From Nemertoderma westbladi (lineage: Eukaryota > Xenacoelomorpha > Nemertodermatida > Nemertodermatidae), in the NCBI GenBank assembly GCA_032718475.1, contig JAUCBJ010007264.1:1-64000 (forward strand): a DNA stretch of 64,000 bases. Reading direction: 5' to 3'. Positions 31,541 through 42,344 of this stretch are shown piece after piece (the stretch's first letter is position 1; each line of letters opens with the position of its first letter). The position numbers and the translations under genes are program-made. The notes under the pieces are model-generated. The model did no database searches. It saw nothing but the letters and a program-made list of their open reading frames with translations, and was not told the origin of the DNA.

Positions 31541-34407
31541 TCAAGTTCACCACTAATTCAGTGGCCCTATTAGAGTCGTTCCCGGTGAAGGATCGCAGGA
31601 GCGGAGACATTGAATTGGGGGTAGAACCCATCCCCATGGCGCGAGTACTGGGACTCGCTTGGAATCCGAATACGGACAAGTTCCAGGTAAGAGTTAGATT
31701 TGAGCCCAGTAGCCCAGATAAGGTTTTGACAAAGAGAATTTGCTTATCGACATTAAGTAGACTATTTGACCCGATTAACTTTATCAGTCCGGTAATATTA
31801 CAGGCACGAGCATGCATGAGAAAAATTTGGTTGTCCGACTTAGAGTGGGACGAACCAATATCTCCTATACATGCAAAGCAGTGGAGAGAGTGGGAAGCCG
31901 AGTTGCATCTATTGAAAAACATAGATGTACCCCGTTCCTACTTTCCGAATCAGTTTGTATTTCCAGCTGATTTAGAGCTGCATATGTTCAGTGACGCAAG
32001 TGACACCGGCTTTGGTATGGTAGCCTACCTTCGCCAAGAAGTAAGTCAGGATAAATTTGAGACGGCCTTTGTGACTTCTAGGTCAAAGACAATGCCGGTC
32101 AAATACATGACTGTCCCTCGTGCAGAGTTACAGGCGGCAGTAGTTTCAGTTGAGGTAAGTAAGCAGATAACAGAGGAGTTAGACACGACATTGACCTTAT
32201 TCTATTGGACGGACGCATCCTTAGTGTTAGTATATATTGCGGCCGACAATATTGCACTAAAGACATTTGTGGCCAACAGACGCGCTCAGATCGTCGACTT
32301 TTCGACGAAGGAACAATGGAGACATTGTCCGGGAGTGTTAAACCCGGCCGACATAACTTCGAGAGGTGCAATGCCGGCGGAATTCTGTCAGGAAGAGTCC
32401 CAGGAGTTTTGGTTGCATGGACCTGATTTTCTAACAAGGACACAGGAACATTGGCCAGAGCGATTAAAGATAGTGACCAATCTGATGCCTGAAGATGCAG
32501 AAGTCAAGGTGGAGAAAGTCTCTAAGTCAAAGTCTAAAGCCAAACTCAAGTCATTGGAGCGGCCTGAAGAGTCATTGGAGCGGCCTGAAGAGTTATTGGA
32601 GCGGCCCGGAGACCTGTCAGACCTACAGACTTACGTGACAACTAGGTCTGGAAGAGTAAGTTATGACGTAAAACCACCCTTACAGACTACACGAGAGTCA
32701 CAATTGGTAAGTGACGGACAGAAAATGACCGACACAATGGAGCCTTTGGTTTCCAAACCTGCGGGTTTGGATTCGAAACTTCCATTAGTTAGCAGACAAC
32801 CGTCGCTGGCATTAGAGCCATGTAGTATTTATGACAAATTACTAAATTCGTCTGCCTCTTGGCTGACAATTTGTAAAAGAACTGCGTGGTTAAGCCGATA
32901 CATTTCGTACCTTTGTTTAAAACATTCGAAACATTTGGGAGAACAAATGAGCACTAATAGTGAGCGAATTCAGAAATTGAAACAACCTCTGACAGAGGAT
33001 GAAATTGATCAAGCGGAATTAAAGCATTTGAAATATTATCAAATGTGTGCCTTCCCAAAAGAATTCTATCTATTATCGGCTCAACGACCAGTTCTCTATA
33101 AACCCCTTAGAAAATGGAGTCCATTAATCCATAAAGGTTTGATTTATCATAGATCAAGAATCCAGACTGTCGACATAAACTCACAGTTTAGGTTCCCAGT
33201 GATAATCCCTAATCACCCAATAGAATTGCAAAGAGCGATTCTATGGGATATACACAAGAGGTTGCATCACGCGGGAAGGTTACACTGTTTGTCGGCAGCG
33301 AGACAGCGATTCATTCTATTGCAGCCAAGCAGGGCAGTAGGTACTATGTACGACGCTTGTCTGGTTTGCAAGAGGGCGAACGCCAGAGTATTGGAACAGG
33401 AGATGGCTGAACTCCCGGAAGCAAGAGTGCAGGCATATGACCCACCTTTTACAAATACAGGGGTGGATTGTTTTGGTCCGATTGAGGCAAAGAGTGGACG
33501 GCTGACCCACAAGCGATGGGGCCTGCTACTGACATGCATGGCTAGTAGAGCCATACATATTGAGCATGTGGCAGACATGTCGACCAAATCTTTCTTAAAG
33601 AGATTTATGGCCAGGAGAGGACTAGTAAAGGCGTTCTACTCTGACAAGTGTACAAACTTTGTCGGGGGGAATAGCGAGTTAAACAAGGCTCACAAAGCAG
33701 CGCAGAATAAAGAAATTTCTGCAGCACTTTTGCCGCAAAGAGTAGAGTGGAGATTTAATACTCCAGAAAGTCCTTGGAGAGGAGGAAGTTGGGAGCGTTT
33801 GGTTCGTTCCATAAAGCAGGCCATTGCTAAGACATTGCCTGTAAACAAACAACTTACCGACGACGAACTGGTCACAGCTTTCATCGAAATCGAGCATACA
33901 CTAAACTCGAGGCCGATAGCTATGTTGCCAGACGGTGTTGCATTAACGCCGAATCATTTGCTAATGCAGAGTCCAGCATTTCTTGTGCCGGCATCAGAAC
34001 CCATTAGTGCCGACCTATACAGTCGTAAGAGCTGGAAAGTAACACAATTTGTCGCGTACACATTCTGGGAATATTGGCAGGAATACTATCTTCCCACCAT
34101 ATCCACCAGATCAAAGTGGTACAAAACGGTTCGGAGTCTCCAAAGGGGAGATTATGTATTGATAACCGAACCGATTGTCAAGAGAAAATATTGGGAGACT
34201 GGAGTCATCTTGCACATACACCCAGACGTGCAAAATATAGTGCGCACAGTCACTGTGAAAATTAGGTGCAAGTGTCCGCACCCAAAGAAGTGTAAAACTA
34301 ATGGTTTACACACCTTGGACCGACCGGTCCAAGATATCGTGTTATTAGAGGAAACACGCATCGAGACGGGAGATTATAATTTGTCTCCTACCTCAAAACA
34401 GAATTAG
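31513..34407 (+). CDS. Element A RNase H and integrase
   Basis: Native sequence begins about GFPLIKFTTNSVALLESF. The Pao linker (RLFDPINFISPVIL), RNase H-like motifs (LHMFSDASD, VPRAELQAAV, NPADITSRG), and a spacer with a triple 21-bp repeat encoding SLERPEE (about 32550-32610) come next. The integrase has a zinc finger (HKRLHHAG ... CLVCK) and a D-D-E core: VDCFGP, YSDKCTNF and GSWERLV. KC replaces the NG that normally follows the second aspartate. A DUF5641-like C-terminal domain ends it, with an added CKCPHPKKC cysteine cluster. No stop over 964 codons. A palindrome lies at 32753-32770. Confidence 0.93.
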   Translation: MLGYRGFPLIKFTTNSVALLESFPVKDRRSGDIELGVEPIPMARVLGLAWNPNTDKFQVRVRFEPSSPDKVLTKRICLSTLSRLFDPINFISPVILQARACMRKIWLSDLEWDEPISPIHAKQWREWEAELHLLKNIDVPRSYFPNQFVFPADLELHMFSDASDTGFGMVAYLRQEVSQDKFETAFVTSRSKTMPVKYMTVPRAELQAAVVSVEVSKQITEELDTTLTLFYWTDASLVLVYIAADNIALKTFVANRRAQIVDFSTKEQWRHCPGVLNPADITSRGAMPAEFCQEESQEFWLHGPDFLTRTQEHWPERLKIVTNLMPEDAEVKVEKVSKSKSKAKLKSLERPEESLERPEELLERPGDLSDLQTYVTTRSGRVSYDVKPPLQTTRESQLVSDGQKMTDTMEPLVSKPAGLDSKLPLVSRQPSLALEPCSIYDKLLNSSASWLTICKRTAWLSRYISYLCLKHSKHLGEQMSTNSERIQKLKQPLTEDEIDQAELKHLKYYQMCAFPKEFYLLSAQRPVLYKPLRKWSPLIHKGLIYHRSRIQTVDINSQFRFPVIIPNHPIELQRAILWDIHKRLHHAGRLHCLSAARQRFILLQPSRAVGTMYDACLVCKRANARVLEQEMAELPEARVQAYDPPFTNTGVDCFGPIEAKSGRLTHKRWGLLLTCMASRAIHIEHVADMSTKSFLKRFMARRGLVKAFYSDKCTNFVGGNSELNKAHKAAQNKEISAALLPQRVEWRFNTPESPWRGGSWERLVRSIKQAIAKTLPVNKQLTDDELVTAFIEIEHTLNSRPIAMLPDGVALTPNHLLMQSPAFLVPASEPISADLYSRKSWKVTQFVAYTFWEYWQEYYLPTISTRSKWYKTVRSLQRGDYVLITEPIVKRKYWETGVILHIHPDVQNIVRTVTVKIRCKCPHPKKCKTNGLHTLDRPVQDIVLLEETRIETGDYNLSPTSKQN

Positions 34408-35161
34408 TGTTGGACGCAACTCACTTCGTATGCATTCCTTGTATGCAAATACCAGGAAATGCATAGGAGTGGGTTTGCGGTGATTTGCGTTGAGTTTTGT
34501 CTGGTTGGTATCAAAACAAAATTTTATTTTCAAAATTTTGGAAAATTAAAAAATTTTAAAAAATTAGAAATGAACCCAAGACAATTCCAGACGCTGTGTA
34601 TAGACGCGTTTTAGAATTCGTTTATAGATATACAGTAATTTGAAAAGTCGTGAAGCCTGGAAAATAGCATTTAGAAACCATGGTGACAGCTATATTACGT
34701 AGGAGTGTAAATTGAGTTTAGCAACTTCCACAGATTGGTGCCAACAGTACAACTAAGGTGCTAAAGGTTAGTAGCACCAGAGACGTACACGACCCCACTC
34801 AGTAGTTTGCAGTGAAGTGAGATGTTCGATTATCAAACCTGTGGGTTTGGTATAGTCGAGCAATGAGACTATTGTCCTTCCTAACTACTGTAGTTTAGTA
34901 TGAGTAATGGGAGTAGTTTGGGCATCAAAAAGTGAGTTGGTCACGGCCAGTTTATCTCCAAAGTTTTTGCGCTATGCATGGGAATAGGTTAGAGGATAGT
35001 TAGGAATGAGACGGGATCTAGAGAGTCGAACCTGAACTGCTGGAAGGCGGGGGGGCTCAGGAGGTCTGTCCTTCGGCGACATCTAACTGATTTACCCACA
35101 GTGTAATTAGTTACGTAACGGAACTTATTGGGATATATAATATGTATATACGCGGCTCATA
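34408..35161 (+). other. Spacer between pol and third ORF of element A
   Basis: 754 bp without a gene. It has an A/T run near 34510-34570, an A-type palindrome at 34833-34850, a seven-G run near 35049, and a TATA-like GGGATATATAATATG about 20-30 bp before the ATG at 35162. The last might be an internal promoter, which is speculation. Confidence 0.6.
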
Positions 35162-38100
35162 ATGGAGAAGGAAATTAGAGCGCAACCGCGGAGAGGATTT
35201 ACTGCTAGAGAGGAGGCGGAACTACCATTTGCCCGACCGGGATGTAAAGATTCGAATGTTTACTATCATGGAAGGTCGTTAATGGAGCTAAATGGAAAGT
35301 ATAAACCTGCGTACGATAAGGAATTAAGGAGAGAAAGAATGAGAGCGTTGGGGGACCGTATGGAAGATTTGCGGAAGGAGTATCGCACTCGGTATCCCTA
35401 CGATTTTGCGTTAGACGTATGCGTCATTAGTGCGGACCCGGACGAGGAGATCGCACGGTTGTACCATATGAACATGTATTTACGACACAACAAACCTCTA
35501 CCTGCAGTCCGAGATCAGTTCGACGGAATGCATCTATACCGGAGGACTCGAGGCGAGGATCAAGAGACGTCAAAGGTCTTCAGTGTATACAAGTTGTTCT
35601 ATAAATGTGGTGAATGCATGAACAAACAAGACGTGGCGATTCCCGACCGACTGGACGAGCAACATCCTGAACCGATATTAACGCGATGTCAAGCTCACCA
35701 GTTCCTTAGATACAACGAGGGAGGTTACCCAATGAGCAACCTGATGATTAGTATCGACTTCAGCAGAAAGCGACCTCCAAGACCCATTACGCCGACCGTT
35801 ACGACATTAGATCCGTATACGGAGATTAAACCCTGTTCGACACTCAGTTTGATAGAGACGGCAGCGGCCATTTCGCTGTACCGAGCCTACAAGGACCTAG
35901 AGGCGCGGCGCGAAGCGGCACGGGACTCGGGTACCAAACCCACGGATTTGGAGCTCTCGAGTCCCTGGACTCCGTTTACTTCGCCTCATCGAGCGAGAAA
36001 CCTCACGCCTGAGCATCAGGACGACATAGACGCGTTGCGGCGGAAGGCGAAACAGTTATTCCAAGCACGGGTAGCGGAATATAATAAGACCGCGGATAGA
36101 CATCAGGAGGAGACGAGGAGAGTGACCGGATTTGTTCCACAGGCCTTATCTCAACCCCGACTGGTGTATTATTCCGACGGCAACGAACCTGCGATATTGG
36201 TAGATCACCCAGAGTCGCGAGAAGCGATTAGATTCTTGCCGATGGTAAGGATGTCGGATCATTGGAATGTCGACTGTCTACGGGAAGTTTTATGCGCGAA
36301 GTTCTTGCGTGATGTCCCAATGCAGATCACGGATTATGACACATTGGACAAGATTGGAGCTCCGGGGAAGGAGAGTAAGTTATTCGGATGGTTGGATAAG
36401 TACATCAAGGTATGGGTCGCGGTGGCTACGTTCCCAGACGACGAGGAGGTAGACCAGGCATGGCTGAGGAGGAAGAGTTCTTACACCCGATATGACGACC
36501 ACAAGGCTATCGAGCGCATGTGGACCCCATCAGACGAGATTCAGCGTCAGTGGAGGAAAACGGAGGAATCACTACAGGATTGGAGAGTGATGTTCTACGA
36601 CAATGAAGGAGGGTCTCATCAGGAATGCTTGACTAGCAAATGCATTCAAATTCGCGCGGCCGACAGTGTGACTCATGTGTTTATGCGTGTAAGGGCAGAT
36701 CGAGAGAGACCGGAGCCCATAATAACGACACAATATCGGAAAGGGAAGGATCCTAGGGAACAGATTTTGGAGGTATGCAGGCGAGGAGGTATGCATGGAG
36801 CGGAGCGTATTGACGCCAGGATGCTACCCAATAAGGTTAGAGAGGCTATTCTCAACCAAGATTATGTCAAGGTGGGATCGGGAGTCCAGAGCGATTTGGA
36901 GAGTGACTTTAACGCCATGACTGATTTGGAAGATAGATTGCCGAGACCATTTGTCGACACCAAGCTATTGTTGCTATGGGCACAGGATATTGTAATTTAT
37001 AGGGAGTATCCCAACTCTGCCAAGACTGGTATGGGCTTCATAGCATATTTGTTGTATAATTGGGACTTTAAGTTGAAGACGCAGCAGAAGTACGAGGAGG
37101 CGTATGGTGAATATAACACGCCACCGGGGGCGGAGTTCAAATCCCACTTCAAGCGGCAAGCGTTAGTGTATTGGAATATTTGCGCGCCACCCCGTGCGTC
37201 ATTACAATATTATTTGGTGCTTGAGTCGAACACGGTAACTTGTTTATTAGCGGATATCGTTGCGCGAGTTTTGAAGCGTCATCCATTGGTATTCGGAGGA
37301 GATCAATACGTTCGTTCGAAAGGGGGAATCCAATCCGACGTGATGAAGCGTTTCTTAACCCCGTTCTTCAACCAATCGTTAGAGAATACGTCGATGGTTA
37401 GGAGAGGATTAGCGATATTCGAAGGGATATATCGACAGAACATCGGAGATTTGGGAGACCGACCGTCGATGGAGAATCCGATGCCAGAGGCTTTGGAGAA
37501 GTGGTTCGGGAATCAAACCCGCGGGTTTGGTACTCCCTTCCACTCGGAGGCTGATAGACCTGTTAGAGAGGGTTGGCCGGAGACGTTAGTAGAGGTGTTT
37601 GGAGTAGATCTTCCGGTGGAGAAGACATATCCGAAATGAACGCGGGAGGAAATATTGGAGATAGAGGGCAAGGGCGAGGATGTTTACTTTGTTCCGGATC
37701 GACAACCGCTGACCGGAGAGGACGACATCGTATTAGACATTGGGAAAGAAGGAAGTGCGAAACCGATTGGAGACCTCATATACGAGAGGGCCTGGTTTCC
37801 ACAATCGCGTAGGTGTAAGTTGTGCGGCAGCACAAGGCACAATCAAAAATCGTGCGACACGGTAGTGGAAGCGGCGCATAAGGTTTGCCGTTGGTGCAAT
37901 GAGACCGACCATTCGTTTCATACATGCACCGTCTTCATTTCTCAATGTGGATATTGTGGAGTAAAGGGACATCGTAGCGCGAGATGCCAACTGCGAGACG
38001 ATTCCTTCCAAAACCATAGCGCTAACCTACTTCGGGAGATGCTAGATAAGTGGGAGAGTGTGGCTGACTACCACATCCAAGCGCAGATGCGTTGGTTACC

Positions 38101-38854
38101 ATTTAAGGCGGGATATGGATTTTGGGCAGTAGACCCATCACACGTTGCATATGAGCCATATCTACAGTCGTTACCACAATATCAGGAGCTCATACTAACC
38201 GCTCAAGACCTTCCACAGAACACTGAAGTCATCGTTGTTCGGGAATACTTCAGACAATTGAACATGGATAACAAGTACACTTGGAACTTTGTTGCTATTT
38301 GCGACCGCATAACGAAAGGTCTGTTTTCGGAAACTAGAAAAGTGGTGCGCGCGCGAAGAGATTGGAGGATGGCGGCTATACAGTACCGCAACGAGTTCCT
38401 ATTGACTCACGTACCAGTGGGGTCATTGACCGCTAAGAGGATCGACGAACAGCGAACCGCAGCGCCCACAGCGACGACCGTTGGAGCTCAAGGCTCACGG
38501 AAGGAACCAAGAGGAGAGGTCCAAGACAAGCGTCAAGTCAAGGACGATCACTATCATTCTATTATAGAGGCTCAGCGATTGCAACGCAAGGCGCAAGGGG
38601 CGTCGGAAAAGGCCTGGGTGCAATTGCAGAAGGAAGAGTTGGTGGAAGCGACCACAGGAGCATGACAATTGGGACGAGGCCGAGGGAGAAGTACGAGCCG
38701 GGAATCTGTCGGGGCTCAGGGAACATCGTCGCCGGTTCCGGGGAGTGACGCCTCGCGGACAACGTCAACAGAATCGACTGGAGGACGGTTGGTGTATCTG
38801 GGAAGGGGGCAGAAGAGAGAAGCGAGCCCAAAGAACCCAGGAGCGGGTCGGTAA
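35162..38854 (+). pseudogene. Element A third ORF: large protein with three zinc knuckles downstream of pol
   Basis: An ATG at 35162 opens one frame of about 1230 codons with in-frame TGA codons at 37637-37639 and 38663-38665; phase is kept across both, so they look like point mutations, perhaps CGA to TGA. The first 825 codons have no domain I recognise; a CGEC ... TRCQAH cluster at about residues 150-195 could bind zinc. After the first TGA come three CCHC motifs (37814-37855, 37886-37927, 37946-37987). The C-terminus is basic with RGRGR. There is no signal peptide or membrane segment, so this is not an envelope gene. Palindromes lie at 35933-35951 and 37513-37530. The length and lack of frameshifts suggest it was under selection until recently. 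A nucleic-acid-binding role is inferred from the knuckles only. Confidence 0.8.
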
Positions 38855-39334
38855 TGCATACATATCACGGGGCGACAGACTCTAGATATATACATCATCG
38901 TCGCTCTGATGTATATTGTAGCATTTTCGTAAATATCCGACTGGACTCATATACACTAGTCGTACCTATTTGAATTTATGTTATGAGAGAGACGAAGGAG
39001 GTGATTGGGGAGACAAACCTGCGGGTTTGGCTTACTCCTTTCACCTGCCCTAGCAAATTTTTATATATTGTAAAAGTGAATATTTTTGTAAATTTAATTT
39101 GTATGTAGTAATCATTATGTAGAACGAATGAGAAACAGTATTTGTAAATTTAATTTGTATGTAATAATCGTTAACTTTGAAAGAGATAATATTTTGTAAA
39201 TTTAATTTGTATGCAATTCATTATGCAATATCTATAGCAATATTTGTAAATAGTAGAGTTATTATAGTTATTTAGATTATTTTAAAAGCGAATTATTTTG
39301 TTTGTATACATCGCCTTATACTCTTCTACAATTG
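38855..39334 (+). other. Element A 3' untranslated region
   Basis: AT-rich, no gene. A 20-base string TTTTGTAAATTTAATTTGTA occurs three times at about 55-bp spacing (near 39088, 39140 and 39193). One A palindrome is at 39013-39030. Confidence 0.75.
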
Positions 39335-39366
39335 GAGGGAAACATTGTATGATTTCCCTCGGAGCA
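39335..39366 (+). promoter_or_regulatory. Element A hairpin and purine tract before the 3' LTR
   Basis: GAGGGAAA (39335-39342) and TTTCCCTC (39353-39360) form a perfect 8-bp stem with a 10-base loop. GGAGCAG-like purines follow, then TGTTACG at 39367. Same layout as B, C and D. Confidence 0.7.
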
Positions 39367-39406
39367 GTGTTACGGTATGTGGCGCTGTACATATATTAGT
39401 CCGTCG
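39367..39406 (+). repeat. Presumed start of element A 3' LTR
   Basis: TGTTACG at 39367 is the exact inverse of CGTAACA at the LTR end (46120), and it follows hairpin and purines. Only about 40 bases survive before element C sequence begins. No matching start was found in the left part of the window. Confidence 0.5.
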
Positions 39407-42208
39407 ATAGACGAAGAACCGTCGATAATACCGGCATATAAGATGGTAGTACAAAACATGGGGGCCAAGTCGTCTTCATTTACGACGACTATGGCAGTGA
39501 GGGACACAGTGAAAGGGAAGGAAGATAGATACAGCAGTAGGGCCGTCGATATGATTCGACGTGGCTTCTACGTAGACGACGGAATGGAATCTGGAAATAC
39601 GGTTAAGGAAATACTGGACACAGGGCGCGAGGTTCGCGACATCCTAAAAGGATCCGGTTTTAACCTGACCAAATTCCAATCCAGTTCGGAAGAATTTATC
39701 AAGGCGATAGAGGACAAGAGGCCAGAATCGACCATGGATAATCCCACAACGGCCAAAGGGCAGGACATGGCGATTAAAAGAACAGAATCTCAACAGAAGG
39801 CATTGGGAATCGTGTGGGATAGAGAGACAGACGAACTTAAATATCAGCTGAGCCAAGAGGGCGCAGACATCCACACGAAGTGGGGCTATGTATCGTATAT
39901 AGCAAGGATATACGATCCCCTAGGCCTAGCATCCCCATTATTAGTCACGGGTAAACAGATACTCAAAAGAGTATACAAATTGAAGGATGAGTGGGACGTA
40001 GAGGTACCAGAGGAAATCAAGAAGCAGTGGAGCAAGTGGACAAGAGACTTGGAGAAGATGGGAACATACAACTTGCCCCGAGTGTATTTCCCGGATGGGA
40101 ACATCACGAGTCTGGACCTACACATGTTCTCCGATGCGTCGTTGGAGGCGTACGGAGCGGCACTCTATTTAGTACAACGAGAGGGGGCTCATAAGCCCAG
40201 ACTAGCCTTTAGCAAAGCAAAGTCAACGCCGCCAGATTCAGCATCAGTTCCCAAGTTAGAATTGACAGCTGCGAGACTAGGAGTTAGAGCCACAGCCTAC
40301 CTAGTGGATACTATTCCCAACATAGTGGAGACACACTACTGGACGGACTCCATGGTAGTGCTTGGTTGGCTACATAACGAAAGGACGAGATACCCGATAT
40401 TCGTCGCAAATAGAGTGGACGAAATAAGGGCGACCACAGAACTGGAAAGGTGGCACTACTGCCCAACAGACGAGAACCCAGCGGACTTGCTGTCGAGGGG
40501 CGTAGAACGCCACACTTTCCTGAAGAAGGAAGTATTGTGGCAGCATGGGCCACAATTTCTGAGCGATAAGGAGGCCTGGCCGCCGATGAGAAAGGTGGAT
40601 CCGGGCTCAGAAGTGGTATCAGAAGGAGAAGAGGGAGATTCAGAGGGAGAAGAGATATACTCCCAGATGGTGAGGGAGATTAGGGACGTGCAACCAGGAC
40701 GAGAACTGTGCGATAACCCGACGGATAAACTCCTCAGCTACAGTTCTAGTTGGTATAAGACCAAGAAACTAGTGGCGTACTGGAGAGCCTTCGGGAATTT
40801 CCTTGCGGGAGTTGGCAAGGACAAGAAGATCAGGACAACCATAGATCTGGAAGGAGCGGCCAAGGCAGTGATCCGCTATGAACAACGGAAGAACTACGGC
40901 GACGAGGTGGAACGCGTCGGTAACCAACAGCACCTCCGACGGGACAGCGAGCTGATTACGCTGTCGCCACAACTCAATGACGACGGGATTCTAGTAATGA
41001 ATTCTAGGGTGGGATACAACAACAGCATAGTCGTACCACCGAAACCCATCATCATTCCCACGGGATCGCCAATAGTCCACCAGATTATCTGGGACTCCCA
41101 TAAGTCGATATTGCACGGGGGCACCAACCGAACCCTCACAGAGATAAGGAGGACCTATTGGGTCAAACAATTAAGGAAGAAGGTTAAAGCGGTAGTGGGG
41201 CAGTGCCAGACCTGCCGACGAGCGAAGAAGGAGCGAGCCGTACAGGAGATGGCGCCACTACCGGCGAGTAGGGTAAGACAGCACGACCCGCCATTTACGC
41301 ATTGCGGTGTGGACATGTTCGGGCCGATAAAGATCAAAGTGATGCGACACACGGAGAAACGCTACGGCATCATCTTCGTATGCAACAACACACGGGCGGT
41401 AGGGATAGAACTCGCCCAAGATGCAACTGCATCAGCATTCATTAATGCCTTAGAAAGGTTTAGGGACCGCAAAGGTGGGACGATCGCAGTGATATACAGC
41501 GACAACGGCACCAACTTTGTGGGCGCAGAGAGTGAGATGGCAGAGGCCTTGGACATCTTGGAGGGAGAAGAAGTCAGGGCAGCCATGAGGCGACGACAAG
41601 TAAAGTGGGAGAGAAGGACGCCGTATGCACCACATACACTAGGGTGCGTCGAGAGACTGGTGGGCAGTTCAAAGCGTCTAATGACGAAGCTAATGAACAC
41701 CCACATGGTCACTGAGGACGTCTTACGGACAGTACTTGCGAAGTGCGAGGGGATCATTAATAGCAGACCGCTATATCCGGAGAATGATGACCCTGAGTCG
41801 TTAGACGTGCTGACGCCTAGCCATTTCCTGATGGAAAGGCCAGCGACCATCGATATGCGGGGTGTAGACCCAGATGACATACACTCCCGCCAAAGTTGGA
41901 AAGTCGCTAAAGCAATAAGCGCAGAGTATTGGAGGAGGTGGGTAGAAGAATACCTACCCACGCTCCATAAGCGAAGCAAGTGGAGGAAGCCGAACAGGGA
42001 GTTAAGAGTAGGAGATCTCGTAATCGTTACGGATGATACTATCATCAACAACCAGTGGCGGTTGGCGAGAGTTGTAGGCACCTACTCCGATGAGGACGGA
42101 AGTGTCCGATCGGTAGAAGTGCGGGTAGGTGGTAAGATAGGTGCGAAGGACAGGAAACCCTACAGGAGAGCAGTAGGCAAATGCTGTCTGCTAGAAGGAG
42201 CACCTTAA
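39407..42208 (+). CDS. Element C pol: reverse transcriptase (partial), RNase H, integrase
   Basis: Homology to B begins at DEEPSIIP. It contains FYVDDGMES (reverse transcriptase active site), RIYDPLGLASPLL, RNase H-like motifs (LHMFSDASLEAYGAAL, VPKLELTAARL, HYWTDSMVVLGWL, NPADLLSRG), the integrase zinc finger, and D-D-E core (GVDMFGP, YSDNGTNF, CVERLVGS). A DUF5641-like C-terminus (LTPSHFLMERP ... VGDLVIVTDD) ends at KCCLLEGAP. There is no internal stop, so this is the best guide to the intact B/C pol. The upstream start at 39377 is an accident of the junction. Confidence 0.92.
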   Translation: MDEEPSIIPAYKMVVQNMGAKSSSFTTTMAVRDTVKGKEDRYSSRAVDMIRRGFYVDDGMESGNTVKEILDTGREVRDILKGSGFNLTKFQSSSEEFIKAIEDKRPESTMDNPTTAKGQDMAIKRTESQQKALGIVWDRETDELKYQLSQEGADIHTKWGYVSYIARIYDPLGLASPLLVTGKQILKRVYKLKDEWDVEVPEEIKKQWSKWTRDLEKMGTYNLPRVYFPDGNITSLDLHMFSDASLEAYGAALYLVQREGAHKPRLAFSKAKSTPPDSASVPKLELTAARLGVRATAYLVDTIPNIVETHYWTDSMVVLGWLHNERTRYPIFVANRVDEIRATTELERWHYCPTDENPADLLSRGVERHTFLKKEVLWQHGPQFLSDKEAWPPMRKVDPGSEVVSEGEEGDSEGEEIYSQMVREIRDVQPGRELCDNPTDKLLSYSSSWYKTKKLVAYWRAFGNFLAGVGKDKKIRTTIDLEGAAKAVIRYEQRKNYGDEVERVGNQQHLRRDSELITLSPQLNDDGILVMNSRVGYNNSIVVPPKPIIIPTGSPIVHQIIWDSHKSILHGGTNRTLTEIRRTYWVKQLRKKVKAVVGQCQTCRRAKKERAVQEMAPLPASRVRQHDPPFTHCGVDMFGPIKIKVMRHTEKRYGIIFVCNNTRAVGIELAQDATASAFINALERFRDRKGGTIAVIYSDNGTNFVGAESEMAEALDILEGEEVRAAMRRRQVKWERRTPYAPHTLGCVERLVGSSKRLMTKLMNTHMVTEDVLRTVLAKCEGIINSRPLYPENDDPESLDVLTPSHFLMERPATIDMRGVDPDDIHSRQSWKVAKAISAEYWRRWVEEYLPTLHKRSKWRKPNRELRVGDLVIVTDDTIINNQWRLARVVGTYSDEDGSVRSVEVRVGGKIGAKDRKPYRRAVGKCCLLEGAP

Positions 42209-42344
42209 CTTGGAGTTAGAGTAGAGTTTAGTCGTCCAAGATTTGGACTGAGGGGGGTGGGATTGAGGGCGAGACGCCCTTCCCACACAAATAAAATAAA
42301 AATAAAATAAAAATAATAAGTACACAGTAGGTACGCAGTTAGTA

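Noticed and set aside
35162-37639. Third ORF of A as an envelope gene
   Set aside because: No signal peptide, no transmembrane segment, no furin-like site; zinc knuckles and basic tail indicate an intracellular nucleic-acid binder.
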